64,000 nt of DNA from Stenotrophomonas rhizophila (GCF_003651185.1 NZ_RCDC01000004.1:2342659-2406658), one strand, 5' to 3'; shown: positions 26,534 to 38,599, counted from the stretch's first letter. Numbers and translations are program-made. Notes: generated by a model not told the origin, from the letters alone.

Positions 26534-27136
26534 TCACGACGCTTTGGGTGGCGCCCATTGCTTCATGAAGGCAAAGAAGCGGCCACGGTCGTAGCCCTTC
26601 TTCTGCCCCTTGTCCGCTTCCAGCTCACCGGTGAACTGCGAATGCAGCAGCGTGCCGTCGGCATCGAGCACGAACAGGTGCGGGTAGCCCTTCACTGGCG
26701 GGAACTGCGACAGGAACGCCGCGTTCTCGTTCTCTTCGCTGTAGTTGACCTTCATCCAGACATAGTTCGCATCGCGGAAGCGGCGGATCTCCGCATCCCC
26801 TTCGATGAACCCATCCATCAGATGGCACCACGGGCACCACTCACCGCCCACATCCAGGATGATCCGCTTGCCCCCGCGCTGGGCCTCGACCTTGGCCGTG
26901 GCCAGATCGGCAACCGGATCGCGGGCGGGATCGAACTGGGCGTTAAGCGCCGCGATCGCGGCGATGTCCGCCGCGGCCGGGGTGTTGCCCGAGGCCACCG
27001 GTGCGCCGGGATCGGCGACCGGGGCCTTCTGCTCGGACGTATCCAGCGGCTGCGCAGGCGCCGCGGTAGGCGCCGACGACGGCGAACAGGCGGCCAGCAG
27101 GCCGGCCACGATCATCGACATTCCCGCGGCTTTCAT
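26534..27136 (-). CDS. Thioredoxin-fold lipoprotein (CPWC)
   Basis: The 200-residue protein has a lipobox (GLLAAC), an Ala/Pro linker and a thioredoxin fold with the active site GGEWCPWCHLMDGFI. CPWC lies in the thioredoxin/DsbD C-terminal-like class. GYPHLFVLDADGTLLHS holds the cis-Pro region. It is probably a periplasmic thiol reductase tied to the inner or outer membrane. The start ATG 27136 has AGGAAGG 8 nt upstream; ATG 27142 is too close to that SD. It follows the peptide transporter by 14 bp and may be co-transcribed. Confidence 0.85.
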   Translation of the reverse strand: MKAAGMSMIVAGLLAACSPSSAPTAAPAQPLDTSEQKAPVADPGAPVASGNTPAAADIAAIAALNAQFDPARDPVADLATAKVEAQRGGKRIILDVGGEWCPWCHLMDGFIEGDAEIRRFRDANYVWMKVNYSEENENAAFLSQFPPVKGYPHLFVLDADGTLLHSQFTGELEADKGQKKGYDRGRFFAFMKQWAPPKAS

Positions 27137-27150
27137 GCGCATCGCCTTCC

Positions 27151-28653
<1,503 letters not shown>

Positions 28654-28896
28654 GCGGGATTCCTGGGTTCGGTGGAAGACATGCACGTCCGATGTGCGAA
28701 AGCAGCGCGGGAGAATCCCAGACCAACCACGTTCACGTCAAATACACGCTGATGTGGACCGCTGGCAGCATGGTCGCTGAACTTGCATCTGCAACTTCCG
28801 GGCAAAACCCGGCAGCGCAGCAACGGCGGGGCCTGCCGCACCGTACGGCGGATGCGGCAGGTAAATATGAATAGGCTTATTGCGGTCGATGCCGGA

Positions 28897-29775
28897 TCAG
28901 GCGTCCGGCGGCATCGGGTCGTCGTTGCGGATCGTGGTGCGCACCTGGAACAGCTCCGGGAAGAAGGTCAGTTCCAGCGCCTGGCGCAGGAAGCCGACCC
29001 CGCTGGAGCCGCCGGTGCCGCGCTTGAAGCCGATCACCCGCATCACGGTCCGCATGTGGCGGAACCGCCACAGCTGGAAGGCGGTTTCCAGATCGACCAG
29101 GTCTTCGCACAGCGCGTACTCACGCCAGAAACGGTCGGTGTTCTGGTAGATCCGCTCGAACACCGGGTGCAGCGCATCGTCGGCCACGTGCGGCTGTTGC
29201 CAATCGCGCCCTTGATAGCCGGCCGGGACCGGATGGCCGAAGCGAGCCAGGTAGCGCAGGAACTCCTCGTACAGGCTGGGGGCATCAAGCACCTCCTGCA
29301 GCTGGGCCTGGCCGGCCGGGTCATGCGAGAACACCTGCAGCATCTGCGCGTTCTTGTTGCCCAGCAGGAACTCGATGTAGCGGTACTGCAGCGACTGGAA
29401 GCCCGACGACGGGCCCAGCACATCGCGGAAGCCCATGTACTCCGAAGGGGTCAACGTCTCCAGCACCGACCACTGCTCGGTCAGCTGGCGCAGCACCTGC
29501 TTGCTGCGCGCCAGCACCTTCTGGCATTGCCAGACCTCGTCGCGCTTGAGGTGAGCGATCGCCGCGCGCAGCTCGTGCCCCAGCAGCTTCAGCCACAGCT
29601 CGGAGGTCTGGTGCTGGATGATGAACAGCATTTCGTCATGGTGCGGCGGGTTGGACAGCGGCTGCTGGGCCGACAGCAGCTGATCCAGGCGCAGGTAACC
29701 GCCGTAGGTCAGCCGCCCCTCCAGATCGGTGTGGATACCAGCTTCGAGATCGCGTTGGTTCTTGTCGACGGACAT
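28897..29775 (-). CDS. kynA: Tryptophan 2,3-dioxygenase
   Basis: The 292-residue haem enzyme starts the kynurenine route by opening the indole ring. Conserved blocks are [61 protein letters not shown] (haem region) and [13 protein letters not shown]. The start ATG 29775 gives the standard length. No other kynurenine genes are adjacent. With the trp cluster in the same window, both synthesis and breakdown of tryptophan are represented. Confidence 0.96.
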   Translation of the reverse strand: MSVDKNQRDLEAGIHTDLEGRLTYGGYLRLDQLLSAQQPLSNPPHHDEMLFIIQHQTSELWLKLLGHELRAAIAHLKRDEVWQCQKVLARSKQVLRQLTEQWSVLETLTPSEYMGFRDVLGPSSGFQSLQYRYIEFLLGNKNAQMLQVFSHDPAGQAQLQEVLDAPSLYEEFLRYLARFGHPVPAGYQGRDWQQPHVADDALHPVFERIYQNTDRFWREYALCEDLVDLETAFQLWRFRHMRTVMRVIGFKRGTGGSSGVGFLRQALELTFFPELFQVRTTIRNDDPMPPDA

Positions 29776-29847
29776 GGCAGGGACCGCTAAAGGGGCTGAA
29801 AGGGTAGCGCAGTGGCCGGGGGGGCCGCGCATCCGGCCGTCAGCGGC

Positions 29848-30486
29848 TCAGCGCGCCGCCAGATCGGCCGAACCCACGATCCTGACGCCGGGCGTCGGCA
29901 CCAACGCCGCCTCGACCAGCGCGGCGGCGATGCTCCCGGCCGGATTGATCCGCCAGGCGCGCGGCAGGAGCGGACCGAGCACGCCCAGCACCACGCTGGC
30001 CAGATGCTCACCGGTACGCCGTTCGGCACGCTCGCCCCCGATCAGCCCGGGCCGGACCAGGGTCAGCGACGGGTAGCCCAGCTCCCGCAGGTCCTGCTCC
30101 AGCCGGCCTTTGACCTGGTTGTAGAAGATCCGCGCGCCCGCATCGGCGCCCATCGCCGAGTTCAACGCGAAGGCATGCGCGCCGCGGGCGCGTGCCTGCT
30201 GTGCCACGGCCAGCGGAAAATCATGGTCGACCCGTGCGAACGCCTCCTGGCTGCCGGCCTGTTTGATCGTCGTACCGAGCGCGCAGATCACGGCATCCAC
30301 CGCCCACCAGTCGGCCTCGCCCGGCAACTGTGCGAAGTCCACCACCGGGTTGAGCAGCGCTGCATCCGTGGTATCCAGCGCGCGGCGGGTCGGGGCGATC
30401 ACCGCATCGCAACGGGGGTCGTCCAGTAGTTGCCGCAGCACATGACTGCCGACCAGTCCGGTCGCCCCCACCAGCATCACCTTCAT
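29848..30486 (-). CDS. NAD(P)-binding Rossmann-fold protein, atypical SDR
   Basis: The 212-residue protein starts with the nucleotide loop MLVGATGLVGSHVLRQLL. It has VDAVICALGTT, a FALNSAMGADAGARIFYNQVKGRLE block with the Tyr-x-x-x-Lys pair, and TLVRPGLIGG. This layout is that of the TIP30/YbjT-like atypical short-chain dehydrogenases. The substrate is unknown. It lies 72 bp upstream of kynA on the same strand. Confidence 0.82.
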   Translation of the reverse strand: MKVMLVGATGLVGSHVLRQLLDDPRCDAVIAPTRRALDTTDAALLNPVVDFAQLPGEADWWAVDAVICALGTTIKQAGSQEAFARVDHDFPLAVAQQARARGAHAFALNSAMGADAGARIFYNQVKGRLEQDLRELGYPSLTLVRPGLIGGERAERRTGEHLASVVLGVLGPLLPRAWRINPAGSIAAALVEAALVPTPGVRIVGSADLAAR

Positions 30487-30618
30487 CGCACTCTCCTGCC
30501 GTCGCCGTGCTTACCATCCTGCCATGCATGACCGGTTCAAGGCCGGCCCCACTGCGCCGATACTGTTCCCACCTCTCCACCGCTCCGGCTCCGGCCGTGC
30601 CCTGCAAGGATCTGCCGC

Positions 30619-32181
30619 ATGACGGACCCGCACGACGCTCCCCCCAGCCCCGGCACCGCCGTCGGGCGGCTGCTGTCGCGGCGGCAGAGCGTGGGCACAG
30701 GGGTGGAGGCCGCCAGCGAGCCGGCGCCCGGCCCCAAGGGGGGCAGCAGCGCGATGCTGCAACGGTTGTTCGCCGGCATCGATGCGCCCGAGCCGCTGCT
30801 GGCCGCGTTCGCCAATGGCATGTCCACCCTGCCCGGCGAGCTGGGCGACATGGGCCTGCGCCTGCAGTCGGCGCAGCGCAGCGCGGATTGGGTCAGCTAT
30901 GGCCGCGCGATGCGCCAGCTGATCGACAAGTACATCCGCACCATCGAACAGGAGACCCCGGATGGCCAGCCCGACAGCCTGCGCCTGCGCGAGCTGCTGC
31001 GGCATACCGTCGGGGTGACCGTGGCCAGCCTGCTGCAGAACATGCCCGAACTGCGCGAGGAGCCGGTGCAGCTGGCCGGTGAACTGCGCCACTGGCATCC
31101 CGGCCAGCCGCTGCAGCCGATCGAACAACGGCTGCGCGAGCTCTCGCACCAGATCGGCGTGCGCAGCGATGGCTGGCAGGAACAGCAGGAGCTGCTGCTG
31201 AGTCTGTTCGATCTGCTGTTGGACAACATCAGCGAGCTGCTGGATGACAGCAGCTGGCTGCACGGCCAAGTCCACGCGGTGCGTTCGCTGATCGGCGGCC
31301 CGCTGGATCGCGATTCGGTCGAACAGGCGCGTGCCAACCTGCGCGAGGTGATCTACAAGCAGGGGCTGCTCAAGCAGGGCATCGTCGAATCCAAGGCGGC
31401 GATGAAGAACGTCATGGGGGGCTTCATCGAGCGCCTGGACGGCATGGCGGTGAGCACGGGCGAATACCATGACCGGATCAGCAGCTACGCGCTGGCCCTG
31501 AAGGAAGCGCGCAGCATCGCCGACCTCAACCAGTTGCTGCAGGACGTGCTGCAGGACACCGGCCGGGTGCAGGATCAGGCCCTGCAGGCGCGCGACCACC
31601 TGGGCAATGCACGCCGTGAAGTGGAACAGGCCGAACAGCGCATCGCCGAGCTGGAGCAGGAGCTGCGCGAGGTCTCCGGGTTGATCCGGACCGATCCGCT
31701 GACCGGTGCGCTCAACCGCCGCGGTCTGGATGAGCTGCTGGAGCGCGAACTGGCGCGTGCCGCCCGCCACGGCCATCCGCTGGCGCTGGCCCTGCTGGAC
31801 CTGGACGATTTCCATCAGACCAATACCCTGCATGGCCATGCCGGTGGCGATGCGGTGCTTCGCCACCTGGTGACCGTCTGCCAGCTGCACCTGCGCAGCA
31901 GCGATGCCATCGCCCGGCTCGGCGGCGATGAGTTCGTCCTGCTGCTGCCGGAAACACCTGCAGCGGACAGCATGTCCACCCTGCTTCGGCTGCAGCGTTC
32001 GTTGGCGCAGCGGCCGCTGCCGTTGGACGAACAGCGCGTGCCGGTGCATTTCAGCGCCGGGCTGGCGCAATGGCAGCCGGGCGAACCAGCCGAGACGCTG
32101 CTGCGGCGTGCCGATGCGTCGCTGTATGCGGCCAAGCGGGCCGGCAAGAACCGCGTACTGGCGGCCGAGCCACCGCGCTGA
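30619..32181 (+). CDS. Diguanylate cyclase with long helical N-terminus
   Basis: The 520-residue protein has about 340 residues of mostly helical, coiled-coil-prone sequence with no membrane segment, followed by a GGDEF domain. The active-site GGDEF is intact at residues 435-439 (RLGGDEFVLLLPE). RSSD at 426-429 is a proper RxxD inhibitory site, so product feedback is expected. It should make c-di-GMP, which Clp senses in this family. The N-terminal domain is probably a cytosolic sensor or dimerisation unit. AAGGA lies before ATG 30619. Confidence 0.9.
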   Translation: MTDPHDAPPSPGTAVGRLLSRRQSVGTGVEAASEPAPGPKGGSSAMLQRLFAGIDAPEPLLAAFANGMSTLPGELGDMGLRLQSAQRSADWVSYGRAMRQLIDKYIRTIEQETPDGQPDSLRLRELLRHTVGVTVASLLQNMPELREEPVQLAGELRHWHPGQPLQPIEQRLRELSHQIGVRSDGWQEQQELLLSLFDLLLDNISELLDDSSWLHGQVHAVRSLIGGPLDRDSVEQARANLREVIYKQGLLKQGIVESKAAMKNVMGGFIERLDGMAVSTGEYHDRISSYALALKEARSIADLNQLLQDVLQDTGRVQDQALQARDHLGNARREVEQAEQRIAELEQELREVSGLIRTDPLTGALNRRGLDELLERELARAARHGHPLALALLDLDDFHQTNTLHGHAGGDAVLRHLVTVCQLHLRSSDAIARLGGDEFVLLLPETPAADSMSTLLRLQRSLAQRPLPLDEQRVPVHFSAGLAQWQPGEPAETLLRRADASLYAAKRAGKNRVLAAEPPR

Positions 32182-32191
32182 GCCCGCGCCT

Positions 32192-32220
32192 GTGATATTC
32201 CGCGCACCGGCGCGAATCAC
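32192..32220. promoter_or_regulatory. Inverted repeat just before the ECF sigma gene
   Basis: GTGA at 32192 and TCAC ending at 32220 flank inner GCGC arms around ACCG in the 45-bp gap between the GGDEF gene and the sigma gene. It could be the 3'-end hairpin of the former or an operator for the latter; no T-tract follows. Confidence 0.3.
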
Positions 32221-32226
32221 CCGGGT

Positions 32227-32751
32227 ATGGACATGACACGGCCCGCTACCGACATTGATCTGCGCCCGCGCTTCGCCGCGCTGCTGGAGCAGCACCGCGG
32301 CATCGTGCTGAAGGTGGCGCGCGGCTATTGCCGCCACCCTGAGGATCGGCTCGATCTGGTCCAGGAGATCAGCGTGCAGGCATGGGCGGCATTCGAGGAA
32401 TTCGACCCGGCGCGGGCGCGCTTCTCGACCTGGCTGTACCGGCTTGCGCTCAACGTGGCGATCTCGCAATGGCGCCGGCAGCAGCATCGGCAGCGCCACC
32501 ACGCCGCGCTGGACGACGACCTGCCCGCCGCGGACGACCGTGCACCCCCCGAGCAACGCCATGCCCTGCATCAGCTGGAGGTGGCCATCCATGCGCTGCC
32601 GCCACTGGACCGTGCCCTGATGCTGCTGCACCTGGACGATCACGACCACCGGCAGATCGCCGAGGTGCTGGGCATCAGCGTCGCCAACGTCTCCACCCGC
32701 CTGCACCGCCTGCGCCAGCAACTGCGCACGCGCCTGAACCCCACCGACTGA
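32227..32751 (+). CDS. ECF-type RNA polymerase sigma factor
   Basis: The 174-residue protein has sigma region 2 (ARGYCRHPEDRLDLVQEISVQAW with FSTWLYRLALNVAISQWRR) and region 4 (ALPPLDRALMLLHLDDHDHRQIAEVLGISVANVSTRLHR). There is no region 3, as in ECF factors. A membrane protein gene follows after 10 bp and is the likely regulator. ATG 32227 or 32233 may be the start. Confidence 0.9.
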   Translation: MDMTRPATDIDLRPRFAALLEQHRGIVLKVARGYCRHPEDRLDLVQEISVQAWAAFEEFDPARARFSTWLYRLALNVAISQWRRQQHRQRHHAALDDDLPAADDRAPPEQRHALHQLEVAIHALPPLDRALMLLHLDDHDHRQIAEVLGISVANVSTRLHRLRQQLRTRLNPTD

Positions 32752-32761
32752 GAGCCCCGCC

Positions 32762-33421
32762 ATGCAACCGGATGACCTCAAGCACCTGTGGAACAGCGTC
32801 GGCACCCCCACCGATGCGCAGGAAACCTTCGCGCTGGAAGCGTGGCGCAGCCATCGGCAACGCAGCGTTCAACGCCAGCTCGGCCTCTTCAGCCTGTGGC
32901 AGGGGCTGCAACTGGTGGTCTGGCTGGCCGTGGCGGTGTACTGCGGCAGCCAGTGGTGGCAGCAACCTCCGTTGGCGGTGATGCTCAGCGCGTTGGCGCT
33001 GCATGCCTATTGCATCGCGGTGATCATCGCCAGCATCACCCGCCTGCATCGCCGCCGGCAGTTGCAGCCGACGCAGACGGTGCTGGCGCAATCGCAGCAG
33101 CTGGCCGCGCTGCGTCGCCACACCGCGCTGACCGAGCTGCTGCTCGGCCTGCCGTGGTGCTGGCTATGGTTGGCCGTGCCGGTGCTGGTGGCCTGGCAGG
33201 CCTGGGGCGTGGATCTGGGCGCCTTTGCCGCGCCGTGGCTGCTCGCCTCGCTGGGCGCGGGGACGCTGGCCATGCTGGCCGCCTTGATCCTTGCCCGCCG
33301 CTGGGCCCAGCGCGCACCGGCCTCGCCGTGGCTGCAGCGCGTGATCGATGCGCTGTCCGGCCGCCGGCTGGCCCACGCACACGCCGAGCTGGAGGCCCTG
33401 CGCGGCTGGGAGCCGGCCTGA
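32762..33421 (+). CDS. Membrane protein paired with the ECF sigma factor
   Basis: The 219-residue protein has a short cytosolic N-terminus (MQPDDLKHLWNSVGTP), then about four hydrophobic helices in two hairpins (near 40-85 and 125-175) and a cytosolic C-terminus. Position and topology suggest an anti-sigma role, but the ZAS motif (His-x3-Cys-x2-Cys) of common anti-sigma factors is absent. Start ATG 32762 is 10 bp after the sigma stop. Confidence 0.65.
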   Translation: MQPDDLKHLWNSVGTPTDAQETFALEAWRSHRQRSVQRQLGLFSLWQGLQLVVWLAVAVYCGSQWWQQPPLAVMLSALALHAYCIAVIIASITRLHRRRQLQPTQTVLAQSQQLAALRRHTALTELLLGLPWCWLWLAVPVLVAWQAWGVDLGAFAAPWLLASLGAGTLAMLAALILARRWAQRAPASPWLQRVIDALSGRRLAHAHAELEALRGWEPA

Positions 33422-33433
33422 TGGGGTCGCCCC

Positions 33434-34345
33434 TCAGTGCGCGGGCTTGGCCCCGCGCAGCTTCTGGAACCCGGTCACCGCCGCCAGGACCACCGCGCCG
33501 ATCACCACGCCGACGATCACGTTGCCCAGCGCGTTGATCAACCAGCCCCAGCTGCCATCGCCGCCCATTGCCAGAATGGCGTGGTGCAGCGGCGCGATGC
33601 TGTGCACCAGGATGCCGCCACCGACCAGGAACATCGCTGCGGTACCGGCCACCGAGAGGAACTTCATCAGCCACGGTGCGGCCACCAGCAGGCCCCGGCC
33701 GACCGCCGCCAGCGCCGCGCCCTTGCGCGACAGGTACAGGCCCAGATCGTCCAGCTTGACGATGCCGGCGACCAGGCCGTAGACAAACACCGTCATCGCC
33801 AGCGCGATCACCACCAGCGCGCTGACCTGGTTGAGGAACGGCGCGCTGGAGACCACGCCCAGCGACAGCACGATGATCTCGGCCGACAGAATGAAGTCGG
33901 TGCGGATCGCGCCCTTCACCTTGTCCTTCTCCCACGCGACCATGTCCACCTTCTCGTCGGCCAGGGCCTTGGCCCGCTCGGCCTTGCGCTGCTCGTCCTC
34001 ATCGCGCGAATGCAGGAAGCGGTGCGCCAGCTTCTCCACGCCCTCGTAGCAGAGGAAGGCGCCACCGATCATCATCAGCGGGGTGATCGCCCAGGGCAGC
34101 CAGGCGCTGATCGCCAACGCGGCCGGCACCAGGATCGCCTTGTTGACCAGCGAGCCCTTGGCCACCGCCCACACCACCGGCAGCTCACGGTTGGCGCTGA
34201 CGCCGGTCACCTGCTGCGCGTTCAGCGCGAGGTCGTCGCCGAGCACGCCGGCGGTCTTCTTCGCCGCCACCTTGGTCAGCACCGACACATCGTCCAGCAG
34301 GGACGCAATGTCATCGAGCAACGCGAACAGACTGGCACCGGCCAT
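33434..34345 (-). CDS. DUF808-family membrane protein
   Basis: The 303-residue protein starts [41 protein letters not shown], the DUF808/YedI signature. It has several hydrophobic helices and a charged cytosolic loop ([25 protein letters not shown]). The function of the family is not established. Start ATG 34345 removes an unrelated in-frame extension. It is convergent with the sigma-associated gene (12 bp apart) and divergent from the UbiB-like gene. Confidence 0.88.
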   Translation of the reverse strand: MAGASLFALLDDIASLLDDVSVLTKVAAKKTAGVLGDDLALNAQQVTGVSANRELPVVWAVAKGSLVNKAILVPAALAISAWLPWAITPLMMIGGAFLCYEGVEKLAHRFLHSRDEDEQRKAERAKALADEKVDMVAWEKDKVKGAIRTDFILSAEIIVLSLGVVSSAPFLNQVSALVVIALAMTVFVYGLVAGIVKLDDLGLYLSRKGAALAAVGRGLLVAAPWLMKFLSVAGTAAMFLVGGGILVHSIAPLHHAILAMGGDGSWGWLINALGNVIVGVVIGAVVLAAVTGFQKLRGAKPAH

Positions 34346-34526
34346 GGTGGATCCAAAGGAGGAAGCGGGAGCGCCGATTCTGACCGATCCGGCCCCTGTC
34401 GCGGTAGCGGGGGCGGATTCACCGGCCCACCACTGCCACCCGGCCACACTGCCGGTGATCGTCGCCCCGGAGTCCTGCTTGAATACCACGCCCGTCGTCC
34501 CCGGTTCGCCGTCGCTGGTCAAGGGC

Positions 34527-36167
34527 ATGAACCGCCGCAGCCAGATTCTGCGCCTGCTGTTGCGCTACCGTAATTCCGGCGTGTTTTCCGGCATGAACCT
34601 GGACGCAGGCGCGGTCCACGATGTGCCACCGGAGGGCAACCCGGAGCAGTTCGTCACCGACCTGGAATCGCTGGGGCCGACCTTTGTCAAGCTGGGGCAG
34701 ATGCTTTCCACCCGCCCGGACATGGTGCCGGTGGAGTTCGCCACGGCCCTGGAGCGCATGCAGGAGAACGTCGCGCCGATCCCGGTCGAGCGCGTTGCGG
34801 CGATCATCGAAAAGGAACTGGGCGCGTCGGTATCCAAGCTGTTCGCCAGCTTCGACCCGGTGCCACTGGGCTGCGCCTCGATCGCCCAGGTGCACCGCGC
34901 CGAGCTGCACGATGGCCGCCAGGTGGCAGTCAAGGTGCAGAAGCCGGAGGTCGCCGCGCAGCTGCGCTCGGATCTGGAGGTGCTGCGCAGCTTCGCGCTG
35001 GCCGCTGACCACCTCACCCAGGTCGGCCGCCGCGTGCGCCTGCGCGACTGGCTCAATGAGTTCGCCAAAACCCTGATGCAGGAGCTCGACTACCAGGCTG
35101 AGGCCGAGAACCTTCAGCGCTTCGGCCAGCACCTCAAGCCGTTCAAACCACTGTGGGTGCCGCAGCCGATCTGGGATTACTGCAGCCACCGCGTGTTGAC
35201 CATGGAGCTGGCCCAGGGCGTTCGCGTGGACATGATCCCCGATGTGCGCCGCACCGAGCAGCCGATGGCGCCGCTCGCTGCGGCATTGATCCGTGGCTAT
35301 GTCGACCAGATCTTCGTGCACGGCGAGATCCACGCCGATCCGCATCCTGGCAATCTACGCGTCACGCCGGCCGGTCGCCTGGCGATTTTCGACCTGGGGA
35401 TGGTCGCGCACATGCCGCCACGCCTGCGCGAGCGCTTGTTGAAACTGCTGTTCGCGGCGGTGGATGGGCGCGGCGAAGAAGTCGCCGATGAAATCATCGG
35501 CATCAGCACACGGCTGGAGTTCTTCGATGAGGAACGCTATCTGCGCGAGACCGGGCAGATCATCGCGCGATATGCCGCCAACAGCAGCTTCTCCGAGGGC
35601 CGCGTGGTGTTGGACCTGGTCCGCATCGCCACCGCCAGTGGCCTGCGCACCCCGCCGGAGCTGAGCCTGCTCGGCAAGGCGCTGCTGAATCTGGAAACCG
35701 TGTGCCGGCTGCTGTCACCGGACCTGGATACGCGCCGCATCGTGGAGAAGCAGCTGCAGCACGTGATGCGCGCACGCCTGAAGAAATCACTGTCCGCCGC
35801 CAATCTCGCCAGCGAGGCGATGGAGATGCAGCAGCTGCTGCGCGATGGGCCGCGCAAGATGACCGACATCCTCGCGCTGCTCGCCGAGAACCGCCTGCAG
35901 ATGAAGGTCACCGGGCTGGAAGAATCACGCCTGATGGAAAACCTGCAGAAGATCGCCAACCGCGTCTCTGCCGGCATCGTCACCGCCGCCCTGATTCTTG
36001 CTGCGGCGATGATGATGAAGGTCGATACCGGCTGGCATCTGTTCGGCTATCCAGCCATCGCATTCACCTTGATGTTGATCGGTGTGTTCCTGGGATTGGG
36101 CATCATCCTCAGTGCGTTGATTTTCGATCGTCGTGCGCGCTCGAAGGAAGAACGCGGGCACCGCTGA
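34527..36167 (+). CDS. ABC1/UbiB-family atypical kinase
   Basis: The 546-residue protein has the ABC1 layout. The KxGQ motif is in [20 protein letters not shown]-binding residues are in [27 protein letters not shown], the catalytic loop is [11 protein letters not shown] and the metal-binding Asp is in LAIFDLGMV. Two C-terminal hydrophobic helices anchor it in the membrane. UbiB supports ubiquinone synthesis; this copy is not next to ubi genes, so it may be a paralogue. Start ATG 34527 has AAGGG just upstream. Confidence 0.88.
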   Translation: MNRRSQILRLLLRYRNSGVFSGMNLDAGAVHDVPPEGNPEQFVTDLESLGPTFVKLGQMLSTRPDMVPVEFATALERMQENVAPIPVERVAAIIEKELGASVSKLFASFDPVPLGCASIAQVHRAELHDGRQVAVKVQKPEVAAQLRSDLEVLRSFALAADHLTQVGRRVRLRDWLNEFAKTLMQELDYQAEAENLQRFGQHLKPFKPLWVPQPIWDYCSHRVLTMELAQGVRVDMIPDVRRTEQPMAPLAAALIRGYVDQIFVHGEIHADPHPGNLRVTPAGRLAIFDLGMVAHMPPRLRERLLKLLFAAVDGRGEEVADEIIGISTRLEFFDEERYLRETGQIIARYAANSSFSEGRVVLDLVRIATASGLRTPPELSLLGKALLNLETVCRLLSPDLDTRRIVEKQLQHVMRARLKKSLSAANLASEAMEMQQLLRDGPRKMTDILALLAENRLQMKVTGLEESRLMENLQKIANRVSAGIVTAALILAAAMMMKVDTGWHLFGYPAIAFTLMLIGVFLGLGIILSALIFDRRARSKEERGHR

Positions 36168-36221
36168 CGCACCTGTCGCGCGTACCACGCATTCAGACCC
36201 AACGGAAAACACCGCGGAGAA

Positions 36222-36247
36222 CGCACGATGCACTGCAGCATCGTGCG
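36222..36247. promoter_or_regulatory. Perfect 10-bp hairpin between ubiB-like and opgB
   Basis: CGCACGATGC, a 6-nt loop, GCATCGTGCG lies 55 bp after the kinase stop and 205 bp before the opgB start. There is no T-tract on either strand. It may be a 3'-end structure or a leader element. Confidence 0.45.
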
Positions 36248-36451
36248 CATGTCTTCACGTGTGTTTTACGTCGCATATCGCAGTGCGATGCGTGTGTCGG
36301 AATGTCGTTTTCAACAAACATTTCAGTCAGGTTCGTGCAGGCATGATCGAGTCATCGGCTTGTCATGCATGTGTGGTTGGGACAGCCGGTCGGATGGGAC
36401 ATACGTCGTCATGACGTCCATCACCACCTGTCTCCACTGCCAAAAGTGCTT

Positions 36452-38554
36452 ATGCTCTGGATCCTGCTGCTGTCTCTGTTGCTGCTCGCCTGGCTGTTCC
36501 TCGCATCTGACACATGGGTGTGGTGGAAGGCAAGCCTGATGTCATTGCTGCTGCTGACCCTCAGTGCGTGGTGGTTGATCAACAAGTTGTCCGGTGATGG
36601 TCTCAATGCCGCCACCCTGTACCACCTCGGTGCGGACATGGAAGGCGCCGGCATCGCCGATTTCAAGCACTACATCGCCGGCTTCATCGCACTGGCCCTG
36701 CTCTCGTTGTCCCCGCTGCTGCTGGCGCGCTTCCGTCGTCGGGATCGCCCCGCACATGGCAAGGCCGTGTTCGCCGGCTTCATGGCGATGTGGTTCGTCG
36801 CGATCGTGGTCAGCCCGCTCTACAGCGATGGTCAGCGCCTGTACCAGCAGATGCGCCCGGTCGACTACAGCATGGTCAAGGCCGAGTACCGGGTGCCACA
36901 GCAGCCGCTGACCAAGCCGCGCAACATCGTGTGGATCTACGGCGAAAGCCTGGAACGCACCTATCTCAATGAAACCACCTTCCCGGACCTGATGCCCAAC
37001 ATCAACCGGCTGGCCGCGCAGTCGCTGGATGTGCGCGGGCTGGTCTCGGCCGAGGGCGGTGGCTGGACCATCGCCGGGCTGGTCTCCTCGATGTGCGGCG
37101 TGCCGTTGACCACCGCCAAGGAAGACGAGAACAGCATGGGCCGCATGGGCAGCTTCCTGCCTGAAGCGGTCTGCCTGGGCGATTACCTCAAGCAGCAGGG
37201 CTACACCAATCACTATCTGGGCGGGGCCAACGGCCAGTTCGCCGGCAAGGGCCAGTTCCTGGCCACGCATGGCTTCGATACCGTCGACGACCTGGCCTGG
37301 TTCAAGCAGCAGAAGATCACCCGCGCGCACTTCTCGCCGTGGGGCGTGCATGACGATGTGCTGCTGGACAAGGCATACGACCGCTTCGTGCAGCTCTCGC
37401 GCAAGGGCGAGCCGTTCATGCTGACCACGCTGACCATGGACACCCATCACCCGGCCGGTCACCTGCCCGTGGCCTGCAAAGGCACCCGCTACCAGAGCGA
37501 GCACGGCAACATCGGCATGCTCAATGCGCTCAAGTGCACCGACGGGCTGATCGCCAAGCTGGTCGACCGTATCCAGGCCAGCCCGTACGGCGAAGACACC
37601 CTGATCGTGATCGCTTCCGATCACCTGGCCATGCCGAATGATCTCAGCCACATCCTCGCCAAGCAGGACCGCGAGAATCTGCTGCTGTTCCTGGGCAAGG
37701 ACATCGCCCCGCGCCAGCTGACCGCGCCGGCCGGCTCGACGCTGGATTCGGGCGCCACCCTGCTGAGCCTGATCGATCCGGCCATCGATTCGATCGGCTT
37801 CGGCCGCTCGCTGCTGCACCCGGAACGTTCGGACAGTGCGAGTGCGGCGGTGTTCCGCGACAACGGCAAGGACTACCCGCGTTACCTGGCGTTCTCGCGC
37901 TCGCTGTGGCTGGGCGACAAGACCCGCCAGCTACGCATCGATGACGACAACCAGGTGGTGATCGGCCTGCAGCATGTGCAGCCGCCGGTGCTGCTGGAGT
38001 ACGACAAGCATTGGGATCTGAAATCGGTCTACCTGGAGAACACCTCCAAGCAGTTCGATCTGGCCGATCCGTCCAATACGCTGGCCTACGTGGATCGCTG
38101 CACCGCGTTCGAGGATGGCTCGGCCGATGGCGACTGGTGCGCGATGCTGGTCAACCAGGACAAGGGCATCAAGCTGTTCCGCGATGACCAGCTGCGCGGT
38201 GGCGTGGCGGTGGATGGCCCGCTGGATCCGTTCAACGGCCCGCGCCCGAGCATCCGCCAGGCGCACATGATCACCCAGAAGGGCCGCCGCACCCGCGCCG
38301 GCCAGTACATGGTGCAGCTGGTGACCAAGCAGTCACCCGACCGCGGCTTCTGGATCGAAGCGGTCTCCTCGCAGCGCAAGGTGGTGGTCGCCCAGCAGTG
38401 GGTACAGCCGGATGCCGAGGGTCGCATCAACCTGAGCTTCGGCCTGGACCACGAGGTCGATGATCTGGAAGTGCGCGCCTGGTTGAACCACGCCGAGAAG
38501 CTGGCCGTGGATACCTTCGCGCTGGTGCCGTCGCGCCGCGGCAACCGCGGCTGA
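36452..38554 (+). CDS. opgB: Phosphoglycerol transferase I (OpgB/MdoB)
   Basis: The 700-residue protein has four N-terminal helices (SGDGLNAATLYHLGADMEGAG is the family loop) and a large periplasmic sulfatase-fold domain with NIVWIYGESLERTYLNE, GWTIAGLVSSMCGVPL, LTMDTHHPAGH and VIASDHLAMPND. The blocks match E. coli OpgB in order. It adds phosphoglycerol to osmoregulated periplasmic glucans using phosphatidylglycerol. Start ATG 36452 (MLWILLLSLLLLAW) is chosen by comparison with the family; the SD is weak and upstream in-frame starts exist. Confidence 0.9.
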   Translation: MLWILLLSLLLLAWLFLASDTWVWWKASLMSLLLLTLSAWWLINKLSGDGLNAATLYHLGADMEGAGIADFKHYIAGFIALALLSLSPLLLARFRRRDRPAHGKAVFAGFMAMWFVAIVVSPLYSDGQRLYQQMRPVDYSMVKAEYRVPQQPLTKPRNIVWIYGESLERTYLNETTFPDLMPNINRLAAQSLDVRGLVSAEGGGWTIAGLVSSMCGVPLTTAKEDENSMGRMGSFLPEAVCLGDYLKQQGYTNHYLGGANGQFAGKGQFLATHGFDTVDDLAWFKQQKITRAHFSPWGVHDDVLLDKAYDRFVQLSRKGEPFMLTTLTMDTHHPAGHLPVACKGTRYQSEHGNIGMLNALKCTDGLIAKLVDRIQASPYGEDTLIVIASDHLAMPNDLSHILAKQDRENLLLFLGKDIAPRQLTAPAGSTLDSGATLLSLIDPAIDSIGFGRSLLHPERSDSASAAVFRDNGKDYPRYLAFSRSLWLGDKTRQLRIDDDNQVVIGLQHVQPPVLLEYDKHWDLKSVYLENTSKQFDLADPSNTLAYVDRCTAFEDGSADGDWCAMLVNQDKGIKLFRDDQLRGGVAVDGPLDPFNGPRPSIRQAHMITQKGRRTRAGQYMVQLVTKQSPDRGFWIEAVSSQRKVVVAQQWVQPDAEGRINLSFGLDHEVDDLEVRAWLNHAEKLAVDTFALVPSRRGNRG

Positions 38555-38599
38555 TGAGGTAACCCGGCCGGCCTCGGCGACCGTCGGCTGTCCCTATCG

